A stretch of 64,000 nt of DNA, taken from GCA-2709075 sp038146865. GTDB taxonomy: Bacteria > Pseudomonadota > Alphaproteobacteria > MPNO01 > UBA2964. A program made the translations under genes and the position numbers. Where the stretch lies: assembly GCA_038146865.1 (NCBI GenBank), contig JAYQSL010000002.1:248001-312000 (forward strand). Reading direction: 5' to 3'. Under the pieces are notes generated by a model that was not told the DNA's origin, did not search any database, and saw only the letters and a program-made list of their open reading frames with translations. The number at the start of each line of letters is the position of its first letter. Position 1 is the stretch's first letter. This document shows, piece after piece, positions 42,477-52,501 of this stretch.

Positions 42477-44495
42477 TTAATTACTCCCCAAAAAAGGCAT
42501 GGAGGGGACAGAGCGAATTTCCACGAATTCGTCAGCAGATACCCCTGTTAAAGCGGAGCCACTTGCCCCGAGAGCAATCACACCGGGAGTACCATTTAAC
42601 TCTGTCCACCCTCTAACCGGGGCGCATGCCGACCCCCTAATCTCGATAAGATCTCCCCTCTGGACACCTATTAGCCGCGCATCTGCCTCAGATATTTGAA
42701 ATATCCTTCTAACCCCATCGAATTCATCCTTATCAATTACCTGGACCCGAAGCTTCAACCTTTCTTCTCGTAACGTTCGTCTTCTCTCTACTGTTTGTTT
42801 TTCATTTACCGAGCCATCAGGCTGCAAAATAACACCATACCTTGAGGCCGCTTGGCTCTCGGTCAGTAGTCCGTTGACTATATCGGCTCTTACACGCGAA
42901 GCATCACGATTAAAGGGGTCACCAAAGCCACCGCCTCCAGCCGTTTCCTCCCGAACAATATCGTTTTTTAGAAGTTCAAATCCCGATACTTTTCCCGGAA
43001 CATCTGACGGTTCAATCTGTTTACCATTCCGGATTACGGTAAACTTATTCGCAGCACCGTTAGATCCTCCCTTCACCCCATAGGGCGGAATAACATTTTT
43101 TTCAGAAAGAACGGACAGCATCGCCTGCTCATCTAGAATACGAATGTCGCGCCTCAGTCCAAATCCCCCTCGAAACTCGCCATCTCCACAAGACCCTTCC
43201 CTAATTTCACAGGCCTCCACTCTCAGAGGATATTGCTTCTCCACCGTTTCAGCAGACTGAATTGAGTTAAAATCGCCCTCATTGTAACTCCTCACTGCTG
43301 TACTTCCATCTGTATTGTCCGAGGCACCTGTTCCACCTGCAGGCCATTCGTAGTGGATGAAAGTCGAATTGTTAGAACGAGCGCCGGTAATATGGATGTG
43401 GTTTGCTCCTCCCTTGAGATCACCCACCGACATATGAGGTACTACCTGCCCCATGGCGGACGCGACTACGGAGTCTATTAAGAATTTAACCTCTGCCATC
43501 CCACCGCAAGGTGATGTCTCTCGCGCATTGATGAAGCTTCCCTCTGGCGCAACAACCTCTATCGGGTTGAAAGAGCCATGATTTATAGGAGTTTTCGGGT
43601 CGAGGAATGCCTTCACAATAGTGCCAACTGCATTAAATGCCATCGCCGGACCGCAGTTAGTTGGCCCGTTTGTCTGAGGAGATGAACCGGTAAAGTCCGC
43701 TATAATGGAGTCGCCAGAAATAGTGAGTTTCAATCGAACAACCAGCGGATCTGGGTTAGACCCATCACTTTCAATGAAGCCCTCTGCAAAATAATCTCCA
43801 TCGGGGCATTCCGTAATTTTGCCTCTCATCTGGCGTTCAGATCTGGCAATTAATTCTTCCACACCATCTAGAAGTTGTTGTCCGCCAAACCGTTGAAACA
43901 GACGACCAATATGCTCAACAGCTTTCCGCCCTGTTCCCAGCATGGCGTTGAAATCACCCAATCTTTCCTCACGGCCACGCATGTTATTGAATAACAGGTC
44001 TATTAGCCCCTGATTAAGCGCCCCTCGCTCGCATATTTTTGTCGGAACAATACGTATACCTTCCTGATATATCTCTTTGACCCGCCCCGACAAACTCCCA
44101 GGAGTCATGCCTCCTACGTCGTTCCAATGGCAGCGCATAGCGGCAAACATTGCCAATCGACCTTCGAAGAATATCGGTTGCAACAACAAGACATCATTTA
44201 GATGTGTCCCGCCGGTATAAGGGTCATTATGGAGAAACAAGTCGCCCTCATGGATGTCATCTCCAAAAGCCTTCACAACCTCTCTAGTTGAGTATGGAAC
44301 AGCAAATATATGAATCGGATGGTCTGCGAGGCCCTGAGCTATTTGACGACCATCCGCGGACATCAGGGCACACGAAAAATCATGTCCTTCGTAAATTATA
44401 GCAGCATAGGATGAATGTATTATATTTGCCCTCATTTCATTAACCACTGCAACAAGGGACTCTCTGATTAACTCTAAACGAACTATGTCTCTCAT
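42477..44495 (-). CDS. Hydantoinase/oxoprolinase B family subunit
   Basis: About 672 residues from ATG at 44495; an earlier GTG at 44543 lacks a binding site. Signature segments are NIIHSSYAAIIYEGHDFSCAL, DLFLHNDPYTGGTHLNDV, MRCHWNDVGG and GGAGNNSTFIH-like stretches, ending in ETAGGGGFGDP. It is the catalytic partner of the downstream A subunit. It is divergent from the aryl-CoA ligase gene across a short spacer, which probably holds both promoters. Confidence 0.92.
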   Translation of the reverse strand: MRDIVRLELIRESLVAVVNEMRANIIHSSYAAIIYEGHDFSCALMSADGRQIAQGLADHPIHIFAVPYSTREVVKAFGDDIHEGDLFLHNDPYTGGTHLNDVLLLQPIFFEGRLAMFAAMRCHWNDVGGMTPGSLSGRVKEIYQEGIRIVPTKICERGALNQGLIDLLFNNMRGREERLGDFNAMLGTGRKAVEHIGRLFQRFGGQQLLDGVEELIARSERQMRGKITECPDGDYFAEGFIESDGSNPDPLVVRLKLTISGDSIIADFTGSSPQTNGPTNCGPAMAFNAVGTIVKAFLDPKTPINHGSFNPIEVVAPEGSFINARETSPCGGMAEVKFLIDSVVASAMGQVVPHMSVGDLKGGANHIHITGARSNNSTFIHYEWPAGGTGASDNTDGSTAVRSYNEGDFNSIQSAETVEKQYPLRVEACEIREGSCGDGEFRGGFGLRRDIRILDEQAMLSVLSEKNVIPPYGVKGGSNGAANKFTVIRNGKQIEPSDVPGKVSGFELLKNDIVREETAGGGGFGDPFNRDASRVRADIVNGLLTESQAASRYGVILQPDGSVNEKQTVERRRTLREERLKLRVQVIDKDEFDGVRRIFQISEADARLIGVQRGDLIEIRGSACAPVRGWTELNGTPGVIALGASGSALTGVSADEFVEIRSVPSMPFLGSN

Positions 44496-44590
44496 AACTT
44501 TATCCAAATTGACACGCGGGACCCTATCATCACAAATGACCACGTCAAATCACCATTTGCGATTAAGCGCGAAAACTCTATAAGGACAGT

Positions 44591-46231
44591 ATGACCCAAA
44601 GGACTTCGCATTCAGATCCGTTCATCTTTGATCGCTTACCCCCCGAAAAATACTGGCCTGAAATGGACTATTCAGTTCTTCCGGAGCTATCGGACTACCC
44701 AGAGACATTAAATGTCGCGACGGAATTGCTTGATAAGGCTCTTTTGCGTGGGTGGGGAGATAATCCTGCAGTTCATTATGAAGGCATTACATGGACATAC
44801 TCCCAGCTCCTCGAAAAATCTAATCAAATTGCAAACGTGCTTGTCACACGATATGGGATGGTCTCCGGGGAACGAGTTATACTACGTTCGGGAAACCATC
44901 CCATGCTGATTGCTGCATGGTTTGCGGTCCTCAAAGTTGGCGGCGTTGCAATCTCTTCCATGCCGGTTCTTCGAGAACGAGAACTGATCTACATGATGGA
45001 TAAAGCAAAAGTCCAAATTGCTATTTCCGATATCAAATTATCAGAAGACATAGAGAAAGCTCAGCAGAACTGTTCAAGTTTGCGTGATATTATCTATTTT
45101 GGCGGCGGCGATAACCCCCTCGAAAATCAAATGCAGGATCAATCCAAAGATTTTGAAAATCTTTCTACTTTTGCACACGACCCTGCAATTATTGGATTTA
45201 CCTCCGGTTCAACTGGTACCCCTAAGGGTACGGTGCACTTTCACAGGGATATTGTCGCAGTTGCAGACACCTTTATTAAGTATGTCGTTAAAATTCGACC
45301 AAGTGATATTGTGTGCGGTAGCCCCCAGATAGCCTTTCTCTACGGCCTTTGCGCATATATTCCAGATACAATGAGATTTGGCGCCGCTGCGGTCGTGTTA
45401 GAACGGGGCACGCCAGAAAAATTGCTGGAAACAATAGAGAACCAAAAAGCCACTGTTTGCTTTTCAACTCCTTCTGGCTACAAATTAATGTTAGACCACA
45501 TTGACCGCTTTAATACGAGCACACTCAGGGTTTGTGTGGCTGGCGGAGAACCCCTCGCACCGGCTGTTTTTAAACAGTGGGAAGAAAAAACCGGCGTTCG
45601 AATTATAAATGGGCTCGGTATTTCTGAGCTTTTACATATATTTATATCCTCCAGCGGCGACCAAATAAAACCAGGGACCATCGGGAAGGCAGTACCGGGC
45701 TTTCAAGTTCGAGTTGTGAATGAAAATTTTGAGGATACTAAGCCCGGCGAAATTGGCCAAATGATTGTTAAAGGTCCCAATGGCTGCCGTTACCTTGATG
45801 ACGAAGAACGTCAAAAAAAATACGTTCGGGAGGGTTGGAACTTATCAGGCGACCTTTGTATTCGTGATGAAGATGGATATTTTTTATACGAGGCTCGGAC
45901 CGATGATATGATCTTAACTGGGGGCTACAATGTCTCTGGTTTAGAGGTGGAGGCCATACTCCTGGAGCATGAATACGTAAGAGAAGTTGCGGTTGTCGGA
46001 AGTCCAGATAAAAATCGTGGTGAAATCGTAAAAGCATTCATTGAATTAAAAGACAAAAAGTTGGCTTCAAATAACCTAGTCACGGAACTACAAAACTTTG
46101 TCAAATCCCAGATATCCGCTTTCAAATATCCTCGTTCTATAGAATTTGTTGATGAGCTTCCTCATACGGCTACCGGCAAAATTCAACGGGGTGCGCTTCG
46201 GAAGCAAGAGTTAGAGAAAAGCCAAAAATAA
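44591..46231 (+). CDS. AMP-forming aryl-CoA ligase (2-aminobenzoate/benzoate-CoA ligase-like)
   Basis: 546 residues with AAGGA before the ATG. The N-terminus (DRLPPEKYWPEMDYSVLPEL, then YPETLNVATELLD) recalls 2-aminobenzoate-CoA ligases. Adenylate-forming motifs are clear: GFTSGSTGTPKGTVHFH, INGLGISELLH, WNLSGDLCIRDEDGYFLYEARTDDMI and the C-terminal Lys in TATGKIQRG. The enzyme would activate an aromatic carboxylate to its CoA thioester. The substrate assignment comes from overall resemblance only. Confidence 0.88.
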   Translation: MTQRTSHSDPFIFDRLPPEKYWPEMDYSVLPELSDYPETLNVATELLDKALLRGWGDNPAVHYEGITWTYSQLLEKSNQIANVLVTRYGMVSGERVILRSGNHPMLIAAWFAVLKVGGVAISSMPVLRERELIYMMDKAKVQIAISDIKLSEDIEKAQQNCSSLRDIIYFGGGDNPLENQMQDQSKDFENLSTFAHDPAIIGFTSGSTGTPKGTVHFHRDIVAVADTFIKYVVKIRPSDIVCGSPQIAFLYGLCAYIPDTMRFGAAAVVLERGTPEKLLETIENQKATVCFSTPSGYKLMLDHIDRFNTSTLRVCVAGGEPLAPAVFKQWEEKTGVRIINGLGISELLHIFISSSGDQIKPGTIGKAVPGFQVRVVNENFEDTKPGEIGQMIVKGPNGCRYLDDEERQKKYVREGWNLSGDLCIRDEDGYFLYEARTDDMILTGGYNVSGLEVEAILLEHEYVREVAVVGSPDKNRGEIVKAFIELKDKKLASNNLVTELQNFVKSQISAFKYPRSIEFVDELPHTATGKIQRGALRKQELEKSQK

Positions 46232-46310
46232 CCGGACAATTTAGATATTTCCGGGAAAGAGCCCCGATGTTATATCTTTGATCAGTTGGATTTATTTATA
46301 GGATACTTTG

Positions 46311-46889
46311 ATGGCCGAAATGTCTGATTTCCTTCTTTCTCGCCGTTCAATAATTGTTCGCAATATGGTCGAACCCGGGCCCTCTAATGATGATTTAGAG
46401 AAAATTTTGAGAGCCGGTATGCGTGTTCCTGATCATGGACGTCTTACTCCATGGCGTTTCAAAACCATAAGAGGGGACGCAAGAGCGAAAATGGGAGAAG
46501 TGCTTGCCAAAGCATTTCAGAAGGCAAACCCTGACTGCATCGAGGAGCAAATTGAAATAGAAAGCGAGCGATTTCTCCGAGCTCCAACCGTTATTGCTGT
46601 TATTTCCGTTACAAATCCCGAGCATAAAATTCCGGAGTGGGAACAAATCTTATCATCCGGAGCCGCCTGCCAAAACATGCTGACCTCTGCTCTCGCAATG
46701 GGTTACGCTGCGCAATGGGTTACAGAATGGTATGCCTACAACGAAGATGTAAAAAATGCTCTTGGTCTCGATATTTCCGATAGAATTGCAGGCTTCTTAT
46801 ACCTAGGTACTCGGACCGAAGATCCGAACGACCGGGCTCGACCCGAATTTTCAGATATTGTTTCGGAATGGAGTGGGCCTTTGCCCTAA
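46311..46889 (+). CDS. Nitroreductase-family flavoprotein
   Basis: 192 residues from ATG at 46311 with AGGA seven bases upstream. FLLSRRSIIVRNMVEPGPS, MRVPDHGRLTPWRF and the late SSGAACQNMLTSALAMGYAAQWVT match FMN-dependent nitroreductases of the YdjA-like short type. They reduce nitroaromatics, quinones or similar compounds with NAD(P)H. It follows the aryl-CoA ligase gene on the same strand (about 80 bases). Confidence 0.88.
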   Translation: MAEMSDFLLSRRSIIVRNMVEPGPSNDDLEKILRAGMRVPDHGRLTPWRFKTIRGDARAKMGEVLAKAFQKANPDCIEEQIEIESERFLRAPTVIAVISVTNPEHKIPEWEQILSSGAACQNMLTSALAMGYAAQWVTEWYAYNEDVKNALGLDISDRIAGFLYLGTRTEDPNDRARPEFSDIVSEWSGPLP

Positions 46890-46896
46890 TCAAAGG

Positions 46897-47892
46897 TCAG
46901 TCATTTTTTAATTTAAGAACAACCTTACCCTCAACCTTTCGCTCCCGAATAACATCAAATGCTTTCAAGTATTCCTCCAGGGGGTATTCAGCCTGAATTG
47001 GCATCTTTATCCGATTTGTTTTTATGTAATCAAAAATTTGGGCCTGAGCCTCATCCATCCAGGTAGGCAGTACATCACGATACTGTGTTCGGTCGACACC
47101 AGAGACCTCTATGTTCTTGAGGAGCAAATAGTTAGTTTTCATCTCCGGAATTAACCCACTGGTAAACCCGACAACAACCATGCGTCCTCGAAAGCGCAAA
47201 CAACGCATCGCCCCTGAAAAAACGTCTCCTCCGATCGTATCTAAGACGACATCAACCCCTTCTCCCCCTGTCAGCCTCATTACTTGTTCGCGAATATCCT
47301 CACGCGGATTATCGGTCGACAGATCAATAATAAGGTCTGCTCCCGCCCTTCTGGCTGCACTCGCTTTTGAAGGTGTTGTGAGGCCAGCAAGAACTCGACA
47401 GTTCCATGTACTCGCCAACTGCGTCGCCGCGATGCCGACGCTACCGGTCGCACCCGTGATCAAAACAGCTTCACCCTCCTTGATCCTTGCCCGATCTGTT
47501 AGGGCAAACCAAGCAGTTTGAAACGCCACTCCGACCGCCGCCGCTTGATCAAATTCTATCCCATCCGGAATAAAATAAGCCTCATGCTCTTTTGCCAAAA
47601 CTTTTTCTGCAAAGGCGCCGTAGTCGACCTGGACCATAACACGATCCCCGAGTTTAAAGCGGCTCACTGACTCTCCTACAGAACAGACAACACCTGCAGC
47701 TTCTCTGCCAGGAACAAAAGGAAGCTGGGGCTTTAATTGATATTTTCCAGCTATACTCAAAATATCCGGGAAATTGACTGCAGCGGAGTGAACATCTACC
47801 AAAATATCTGTGGGACCAGGCACCGGCTCCGAAATATCGGAGAGTGCTAGGTCTTCAGGGCTTCCGAGTTCTTGTAAAAATAAGCCTCGCAT
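46897..47892 (-). CDS. NADPH:quinone oxidoreductase / zinc-independent MDR alcohol dehydrogenase
   Basis: 331 residues. GREAAGVVCSVG, the Rossmann segment AVLITGATGSVGIAATQLA and DVVLDTIGGDVFSGAMR mark the quinone oxidoreductase class of medium-chain dehydrogenases; zinc-ligating cysteines are missing. It could reduce an enoyl-CoA or quinone. It converges with the nitroreductase gene (seven-base gap). Confidence 0.88.
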   Translation of the reverse strand: MRGLFLQELGSPEDLALSDISEPVPGPTDILVDVHSAAVNFPDILSIAGKYQLKPQLPFVPGREAAGVVCSVGESVSRFKLGDRVMVQVDYGAFAEKVLAKEHEAYFIPDGIEFDQAAAVGVAFQTAWFALTDRARIKEGEAVLITGATGSVGIAATQLASTWNCRVLAGLTTPSKASAARRAGADLIIDLSTDNPREDIREQVMRLTGGEGVDVVLDTIGGDVFSGAMRCLRFRGRMVVVGFTSGLIPEMKTNYLLLKNIEVSGVDRTQYRDVLPTWMDEAQAQIFDYIKTNRIKMPIQAEYPLEEYLKAFDVIRERKVEGKVVLKLKND

Positions 47893-47960
47893 TTTTTTTC
47901 CTTAGATAGAATCTGGTCTCACTATACGTTTCTAGGCATTGAAAACAGGATGAGCAAGGT

Positions 47961-49079
47961 ATGAAAATAGGAATACCTAAAGAGATTAAAAACCATGAGA
48001 GCCGGGTCGGAATGACTCCGCCAGGGGTTAATGAACTCACAAGGCTTGGACATCAAGTATTTGTCGAAAAAAATGCAGGCTTAAATATTGGAATAACCGA
48101 CCTCGATTATAAGCAGGCCGGTGCCGTAATAGCAAAAAACGCAGAAGAGGTGTTCAAATATGCCGAATTGATTGTGAAGGTCAAAGAACCGCAGAAAGAA
48201 GAAATCAAAAAATTACAACCAAAGCACACTCTTTTCACCTACCTGCACCTTGCGCCCGATTCAATTCAGACGCAGGGGCTATTAAATTCGGGAGCCAAAG
48301 CTATCGCATATGAGACGGTCACAGACCGATTAGGCTCATTGCCATTACTTGCACCGATGAGCGAAGTTGCAGGCCGCATGGCTGTTCAGGCAGGCGCGAT
48401 GTGTCTTGAAATAAAGTATGGTGGGCGTGGAGTGTTATTAGGAGGGGTTCCCGGTGTTACCCCAGGTAAAGTAGCCATCATCGGGGGTGGTGTTGTGGGT
48501 AGCAACGCTGCACTTATCGCGGCAGGAATGGGCGCCCAAGTCAGTATCCTTGATAATTCGATCGCGCGACTAGCTCATTTAGACTTTCAATTCAAAAGTT
48601 CGATAACAACCCTCTATTCCACTAACCAATCAATCCGAGATGCGGTTTTAGAGGCTGATATGGTTATAGGCGCTGTTCTCTTGCCCGGGGCAAAAGCCCC
48701 TAAACTTGTCACCCGAGATATGGTCAAAGCCATGAAGAGAGGTTCAGTAATTGTCGATGTTGCAATTGACCAGGGCGGATGTATCGAGACATCTCGTCCT
48801 ACTACCCATGAAGAACCTTCATATTTGGAAGAAGAGGTTGTCCATTATTGCGTTACAAATATGCCTGGTGGCGTCGCGCGAACTTCAACCTTCGCGCTCA
48901 ATAATGCTACCTTGCCATATATCTTAAACCTAGCAGAGCTAGGGATAGAAAAGGCCGTTATGACAGATAAATATCTCGCTGACGGCGTTAACGTCTGGAA
49001 CCGAACTTTAACCCAAGAAGCAGTCGCCGCTGCACAAGGGCTTAACTACACTCCTATTGGGGAACTCTTAATCCACTAA
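47961..49079 (+). CDS. ald: Alanine dehydrogenase
   Basis: 372 residues, the family's normal length. MKIGIPKEIKNHESRVGMTP, the NAD-binding GKVAIIGGGVVGSNAA, VDVAIDQGGCIETSRPTTHEEP and YCVTNMPGGVARTSTFALNNAT identify it. It interconverts L-alanine and pyruvate plus ammonium, which would suit recovery of amino nitrogen from catabolism in this region. It is transcribed alone toward the NIPSNAP gene. Confidence 0.95.
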   Translation: MKIGIPKEIKNHESRVGMTPPGVNELTRLGHQVFVEKNAGLNIGITDLDYKQAGAVIAKNAEEVFKYAELIVKVKEPQKEEIKKLQPKHTLFTYLHLAPDSIQTQGLLNSGAKAIAYETVTDRLGSLPLLAPMSEVAGRMAVQAGAMCLEIKYGGRGVLLGGVPGVTPGKVAIIGGGVVGSNAALIAAGMGAQVSILDNSIARLAHLDFQFKSSITTLYSTNQSIRDAVLEADMVIGAVLLPGAKAPKLVTRDMVKAMKRGSVIVDVAIDQGGCIETSRPTTHEEPSYLEEEVVHYCVTNMPGGVARTSTFALNNATLPYILNLAELGIEKAVMTDKYLADGVNVWNRTLTQEAVAAAQGLNYTPIGELLIH

Positions 49080-49093
49080 CATTCCTCCCAAAC

Positions 49094-49408
49094 TCATTTT
49101 GCAGGAGAAAAACTAGCTGGTATCAACACCCTGTTTTCTTGCTCTACGATAAGTGGGAGGGCAACCTCAAGATACTTCGGCCAGTCCGGATGTTCGCCTA
49201 AATCTTTTCTTTTTTGCAAACGATCATCAAGACTGCTGTAACCCCAGATATGGACCACTTTGTTGAGGCCACCGACCTCGGTGTGCCAAAATCCGACAAG
49301 GTGACCTAAAACTTCTTTTTGGACAGGCAAGCCTAAGGTCTCATAGTTTTTGAGATATTCATTCATCTTGCCAATTTGAATTGTGTAAATACGTTCTTCA
49401 TAGATCAT
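49094..49408 (-). CDS. NIPSNAP family protein, paralogue 1
   Basis: 104 residues. The NIPSNAP ferredoxin-like domain starts EERIYTIQIGKMNEYLKNYE and includes VVHIWGYSSLDDRLQKRKDL and ENRVLIPASFSP, nearly parallel to the gene at 54136. NIPSNAP proteins are small DABB-type proteins often found beside catabolic genes; their biochemical roles are poorly known. It is transcribed convergently with ald. Confidence 0.9.
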   Translation of the reverse strand: MIYEERIYTIQIGKMNEYLKNYETLGLPVQKEVLGHLVGFWHTEVGGLNKVVHIWGYSSLDDRLQKRKDLGEHPDWPKYLEVALPLIVEQENRVLIPASFSPAK

Positions 49409-49535
49409 TTTATTTCAACGCCTATCCCACTAACTTTTATCTACTGATTGAAACAGCTTCCAACTGAGGCTATTCATACCGCCCTTCCCACTTTTCTAAC
49501 AGGGGGAGATACCGCAGAAAAAGAGTTCTCATAGA

Positions 49536-50435
49536 ATGCCAAACCCCAAACTGGACGACAGCAACTCCCGACTAATCTCTCAAAACATCGAGGGTGTTCT
49601 ATGGATGTTAATTGCCATGTTCTTGTTAACGGGCATGTTCGCAATCGCCAAACACTTAACAAACACCTTGCCTATTATGGAGGTCGCTAGTTTCCGATTC
49701 TCCATGAGCCTTCTTTTCTATCTACCCTGGTTATTTAAGTCTGGGCTCGGGGCGTTAAAAACAGAGAGGCACTTCGCCCATTTTTGGCGTTCTTTTTTTG
49801 GATGCACTTCCCTCGCTTGTGGCGTTTACGCCGTACACCATCTCTTACTCGCAGATGCTCAGGTGTTAACTTTTACAATCCCCCTTTGGTCAATCTTGCT
49901 GGCTGCTTTTGTTCTCAGAGAACGGATCCGGCTGGATAGAACAATTGCAACTATTGTGGGGTTTGCCGGGGTTATTATCGTGGTGCAACCTCAGGGTGGC
50001 ATAGAATTAGCCTCTGCCGTTGCACTTCTTGCCGCAATCCTAGCTTCCTTTGCTATCACAACAATGAAACATCTCACAAAAACAGAGCCCTCCAACCGTA
50101 TCGTATTTTATTTTCTCCTTTGGGGAACGATCATTATTGGGATCCCCGCGGCGTTCGATTGGGTCTGGCCAACTTGGGAAGAGTTTCTATGGCTACTCGG
50201 ACTAGGTTTTGTGGGGTCTACCGGTCAATACTGTTTAACACGCGCTTACGCAGCTGGGGATATGACTCTTATCGCGCCCTTGGACTTCATTAGGATCATC
50301 ATAGCGGGCTTTTATGGCTACCTGCTGTTCAGTGAAATTCCTGGTATGTCCAGTTTTATTGGTGCTGCGGTTATCATGCTTGCCTGCGGTTATATCGTCC
50401 GAAAAGAAGCTTTACTTCGTCAAAACAAAGGGTGA
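49536..50435 (+). CDS. EamA/DMT-family transporter (inner membrane)
   Basis: 299 residues with about ten hydrophobic helices in two EamA repeats; the first begins GVLWMLIAMFLLTGMFAIAK, the second GIELASAVALLAAILASFA. Members export metabolites or amino acids and import sugars or metabolites. The ribosome-binding site is poor, so the start is only likely. It converges with prpC (17-base gap). Confidence 0.88.
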   Translation: MPNPKLDDSNSRLISQNIEGVLWMLIAMFLLTGMFAIAKHLTNTLPIMEVASFRFSMSLLFYLPWLFKSGLGALKTERHFAHFWRSFFGCTSLACGVYAVHHLLLADAQVLTFTIPLWSILLAAFVLRERIRLDRTIATIVGFAGVIIVVQPQGGIELASAVALLAAILASFAITTMKHLTKTEPSNRIVFYFLLWGTIIIGIPAAFDWVWPTWEEFLWLLGLGFVGSTGQYCLTRAYAAGDMTLIAPLDFIRIIIAGFYGYLLFSEIPGMSSFIGAAVIMLACGYIVRKEALLRQNKG

Positions 50436-50452
50436 CCCGACATTCAGTAGCG

Positions 50453-51598
50453 TCACCTGTTAGAGATTGTTGTAACCGAGCGTTGCTTCACCCCTTTATA
50501 GACTGAAAGTGGCCTTATCAATCGATTATCTTGTCCCTGCTCCATTATGTGCGCCGTCCAACCTGTGATCCTACTCATCACGAAAATTGGCGTATACATA
50601 TCAATGGGAAAATCCATCATGTAATATGCTGGGCCTGCCGGAAAATCCAAGTTAGGATAAATATTTTTCTGGTCCAGCATGATTTGTTGCAGCACATCCT
50701 CTATTTCAATCCAGCGTCTATCATTTTTCCAGCGTCCCAATTCTTCGAGAGCGGCACGCATCGTGGGTACCCTGGAGTCCCCAGACTTATAAACCCTGTG
50801 TCCGAAACCCATTACAACCCGTTTCTCTGAAAACGCTTTGTTTAGCCAGTCCGCCGCTTTATTTGGATGCCCGATTTCAAGCAACATATTCATCACGGCT
50901 TCGTTTGCTCCTCCGTGCAAAGGGCCTTTTAACGCGGCTATCCCACCGACAACAGCACCATAAATGTCGGACATCGTTGATGTAATTACTCGAGAAGCAA
51001 ATGTAGAAGCATTAAAGCTATGCTCAGCGTAGAGGATTAGAGAGATATCAAAAGCCTTTACCACTTCTTTAGGCGGAACACTGCCGAAGCACATATTTAA
51101 AAAGTTTTCCGAGATTGAAAGGTCATCTCTGGGACTAATACGCCTTTTTCCTTTTCGATAACGAAAATCGGAAGCAATCATAGTTGGAATTTTCGCAAGC
51201 AGGTCTAATGCTCGATTGCGATCATTTTCGATCGGCTCTCCACCCCACGCCACCTCGGTTGATCCTAAATAGCTCACGGATGTTCTAATGGTATCCATTG
51301 GATGAGCTTTTTTAGGAAACTTAGCAATGATAGAGTAGTGATCTCGCGATAAAGACCTCCGGGAACGTTCTTCGCGTCTGAAAACATTCAGTTCACGGCG
51401 TGTTGGCAGCTCTCCATTCCAAAGAAGAAAAGCGACTTCCTCAAAACTACAAAGATCGCAAAGTTCTTGAACGGGATAGCCTCGATAGGTCAGAGAATTC
51501 GTTTCGGGTACAACTCTTGAGATAGAAGTTTCATCGACGAGGACCCCATCAAGCCCCTTGTGTATTTTGGGTGAAGAAACCTGCTTTCTTGGCGCCAT
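50453..51598 (-). CDS. prpC: 2-methylcitrate synthase / citrate synthase family protein
   Basis: 381 residues. The citrate synthase fold is seen in FLLWNGELPTRRELNVFR, LYAEHSFNASTFASRV, LHGGANEAVMNMLLEIG, MGFGHRVYKSGDSRVP and YPNLDFPAGPAYYMM. The His-Gly-Gly-Ala-Asn, Gly-His-Arg and Asp positions match the catalytic His/His/Asp scheme. Because it is ten bases after prpB, it most likely condenses propionyl-CoA with oxaloacetate. Confidence 0.9.
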   Translation of the reverse strand: MAPRKQVSSPKIHKGLDGVLVDETSISRVVPETNSLTYRGYPVQELCDLCSFEEVAFLLWNGELPTRRELNVFRREERSRRSLSRDHYSIIAKFPKKAHPMDTIRTSVSYLGSTEVAWGGEPIENDRNRALDLLAKIPTMIASDFRYRKGKRRISPRDDLSISENFLNMCFGSVPPKEVVKAFDISLILYAEHSFNASTFASRVITSTMSDIYGAVVGGIAALKGPLHGGANEAVMNMLLEIGHPNKAADWLNKAFSEKRVVMGFGHRVYKSGDSRVPTMRAALEELGRWKNDRRWIEIEDVLQQIMLDQKNIYPNLDFPAGPAYYMMDFPIDMYTPIFVMSRITGWTAHIMEQGQDNRLIRPLSVYKGVKQRSVTTISNR

Positions 51599-51607
51599 TT
51601 TTAACTC

Positions 51608-52501
51608 TTAAATTTTAAAATTAAAAATATCTTGATCGAACTTATTATAATCCTCATACCTTATTAAATCATAAAGTTGAGCTCTTGTTTGCATTTCTTG
51701 AACTAAACCAGACTGGGTACCTGTTTCAGCGATTTCTGCGAGCCCCTTTTGGACCGCCCCCATTGCTAGCCTTAATGTCGTGACCGGATAAATAACCAAA
51801 TTATATCCAATCTCAGCCAAGGTGCTGGCTGACAATAAAGGGGATTTTCCAAACTCCGTCATGTTCGCCATCATCGGTACGTCAATCGCTCTCCGAAAAA
51901 TTTCAAATTCATTTTCATTCTGCATGGCTTCTGGAAAAATTGCGTCCGCACCTGCATCAACATAAGCCTTGGCCCGGTCTATCGCCTTATCCATTCCCTC
52001 TGTTGCTCTTGCATCAGTGCGTGCAAATAGCATGAAATTTCGATCGGTTTTTGCGTTAGCCGCGGCACTGATTTTCCGTATCATCTCATCAATTGGAACC
52101 AGGGTTTTATTATCTAAATGCCCGCAACGCTTGGGATTAACCTGATCCTCAAGATGACACCCTGAGAGACCTAATTCTTCGAGTTCCTGGATAGTGCGCG
52201 CCGCGCTCATGGCCTCACCGAACCCGGTGTCTATGTCAATCATCGCCGGCAAATTGGTTACTCGGGCTATCTGCCGGCCGCGTTGAGCAACCTCGGAAAG
52301 GGTGGTCAACCCAATATCCGGGAGGCCCAAATCTGCCGATAAAGCAGCGCCAGAGATATAAACCCCATCGAAGCCCTGTTTTTCGATCTCCATGGCAACC
52401 AAAGGGGCATGTGCTCCCGGAAATTTCAGTATTTTGCCACTTTCGAGGCCACGCCGGAATGAAGCCCTCTTCTCACCAGCAGATTTCTCGGTAAATAACA
52501 T
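51608..52501 (-). CDS. prpB: 2-methylisocitrate lyase
   Basis: 297 residues from ATG at 52501, whose A overlaps the prpD stop codon; a longer frame is not needed. The isocitrate-lyase superfamily signature KRCGH with the catalytic Cys is in NPKRCGHLDN, and metal-binding DIDTGFG and FARTDARATEG are present. It cleaves 2-methylisocitrate to pyruvate and succinate, completing the methylcitrate cycle with prpC and prpD. Confidence 0.94.
   Translation of the reverse strand: MLFTEKSAGEKRASFRRGLESGKILKFPGAHAPLVAMEIEKQGFDGVYISGAALSADLGLPDIGLTTLSEVAQRGRQIARVTNLPAMIDIDTGFGEAMSAARTIQELEELGLSGCHLEDQVNPKRCGHLDNKTLVPIDEMIRKISAAANAKTDRNFMLFARTDARATEGMDKAIDRAKAYVDAGADAIFPEAMQNENEFEIFRRAIDVPMMANMTEFGKSPLLSASTLAEIGYNLVIYPVTTLRLAMGAVQKGLAEIAETGTQSGLVQEMQTRAQLYDLIRYEDYNKFDQDIFNFKI

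Noticed and set aside
50453..51598. prpC as the TCA-cycle citrate synthase
   Set aside because: Adjacent prpB and prpD in one operon make methylcitrate synthase more likely, although sequence alone does not exclude dual activity.
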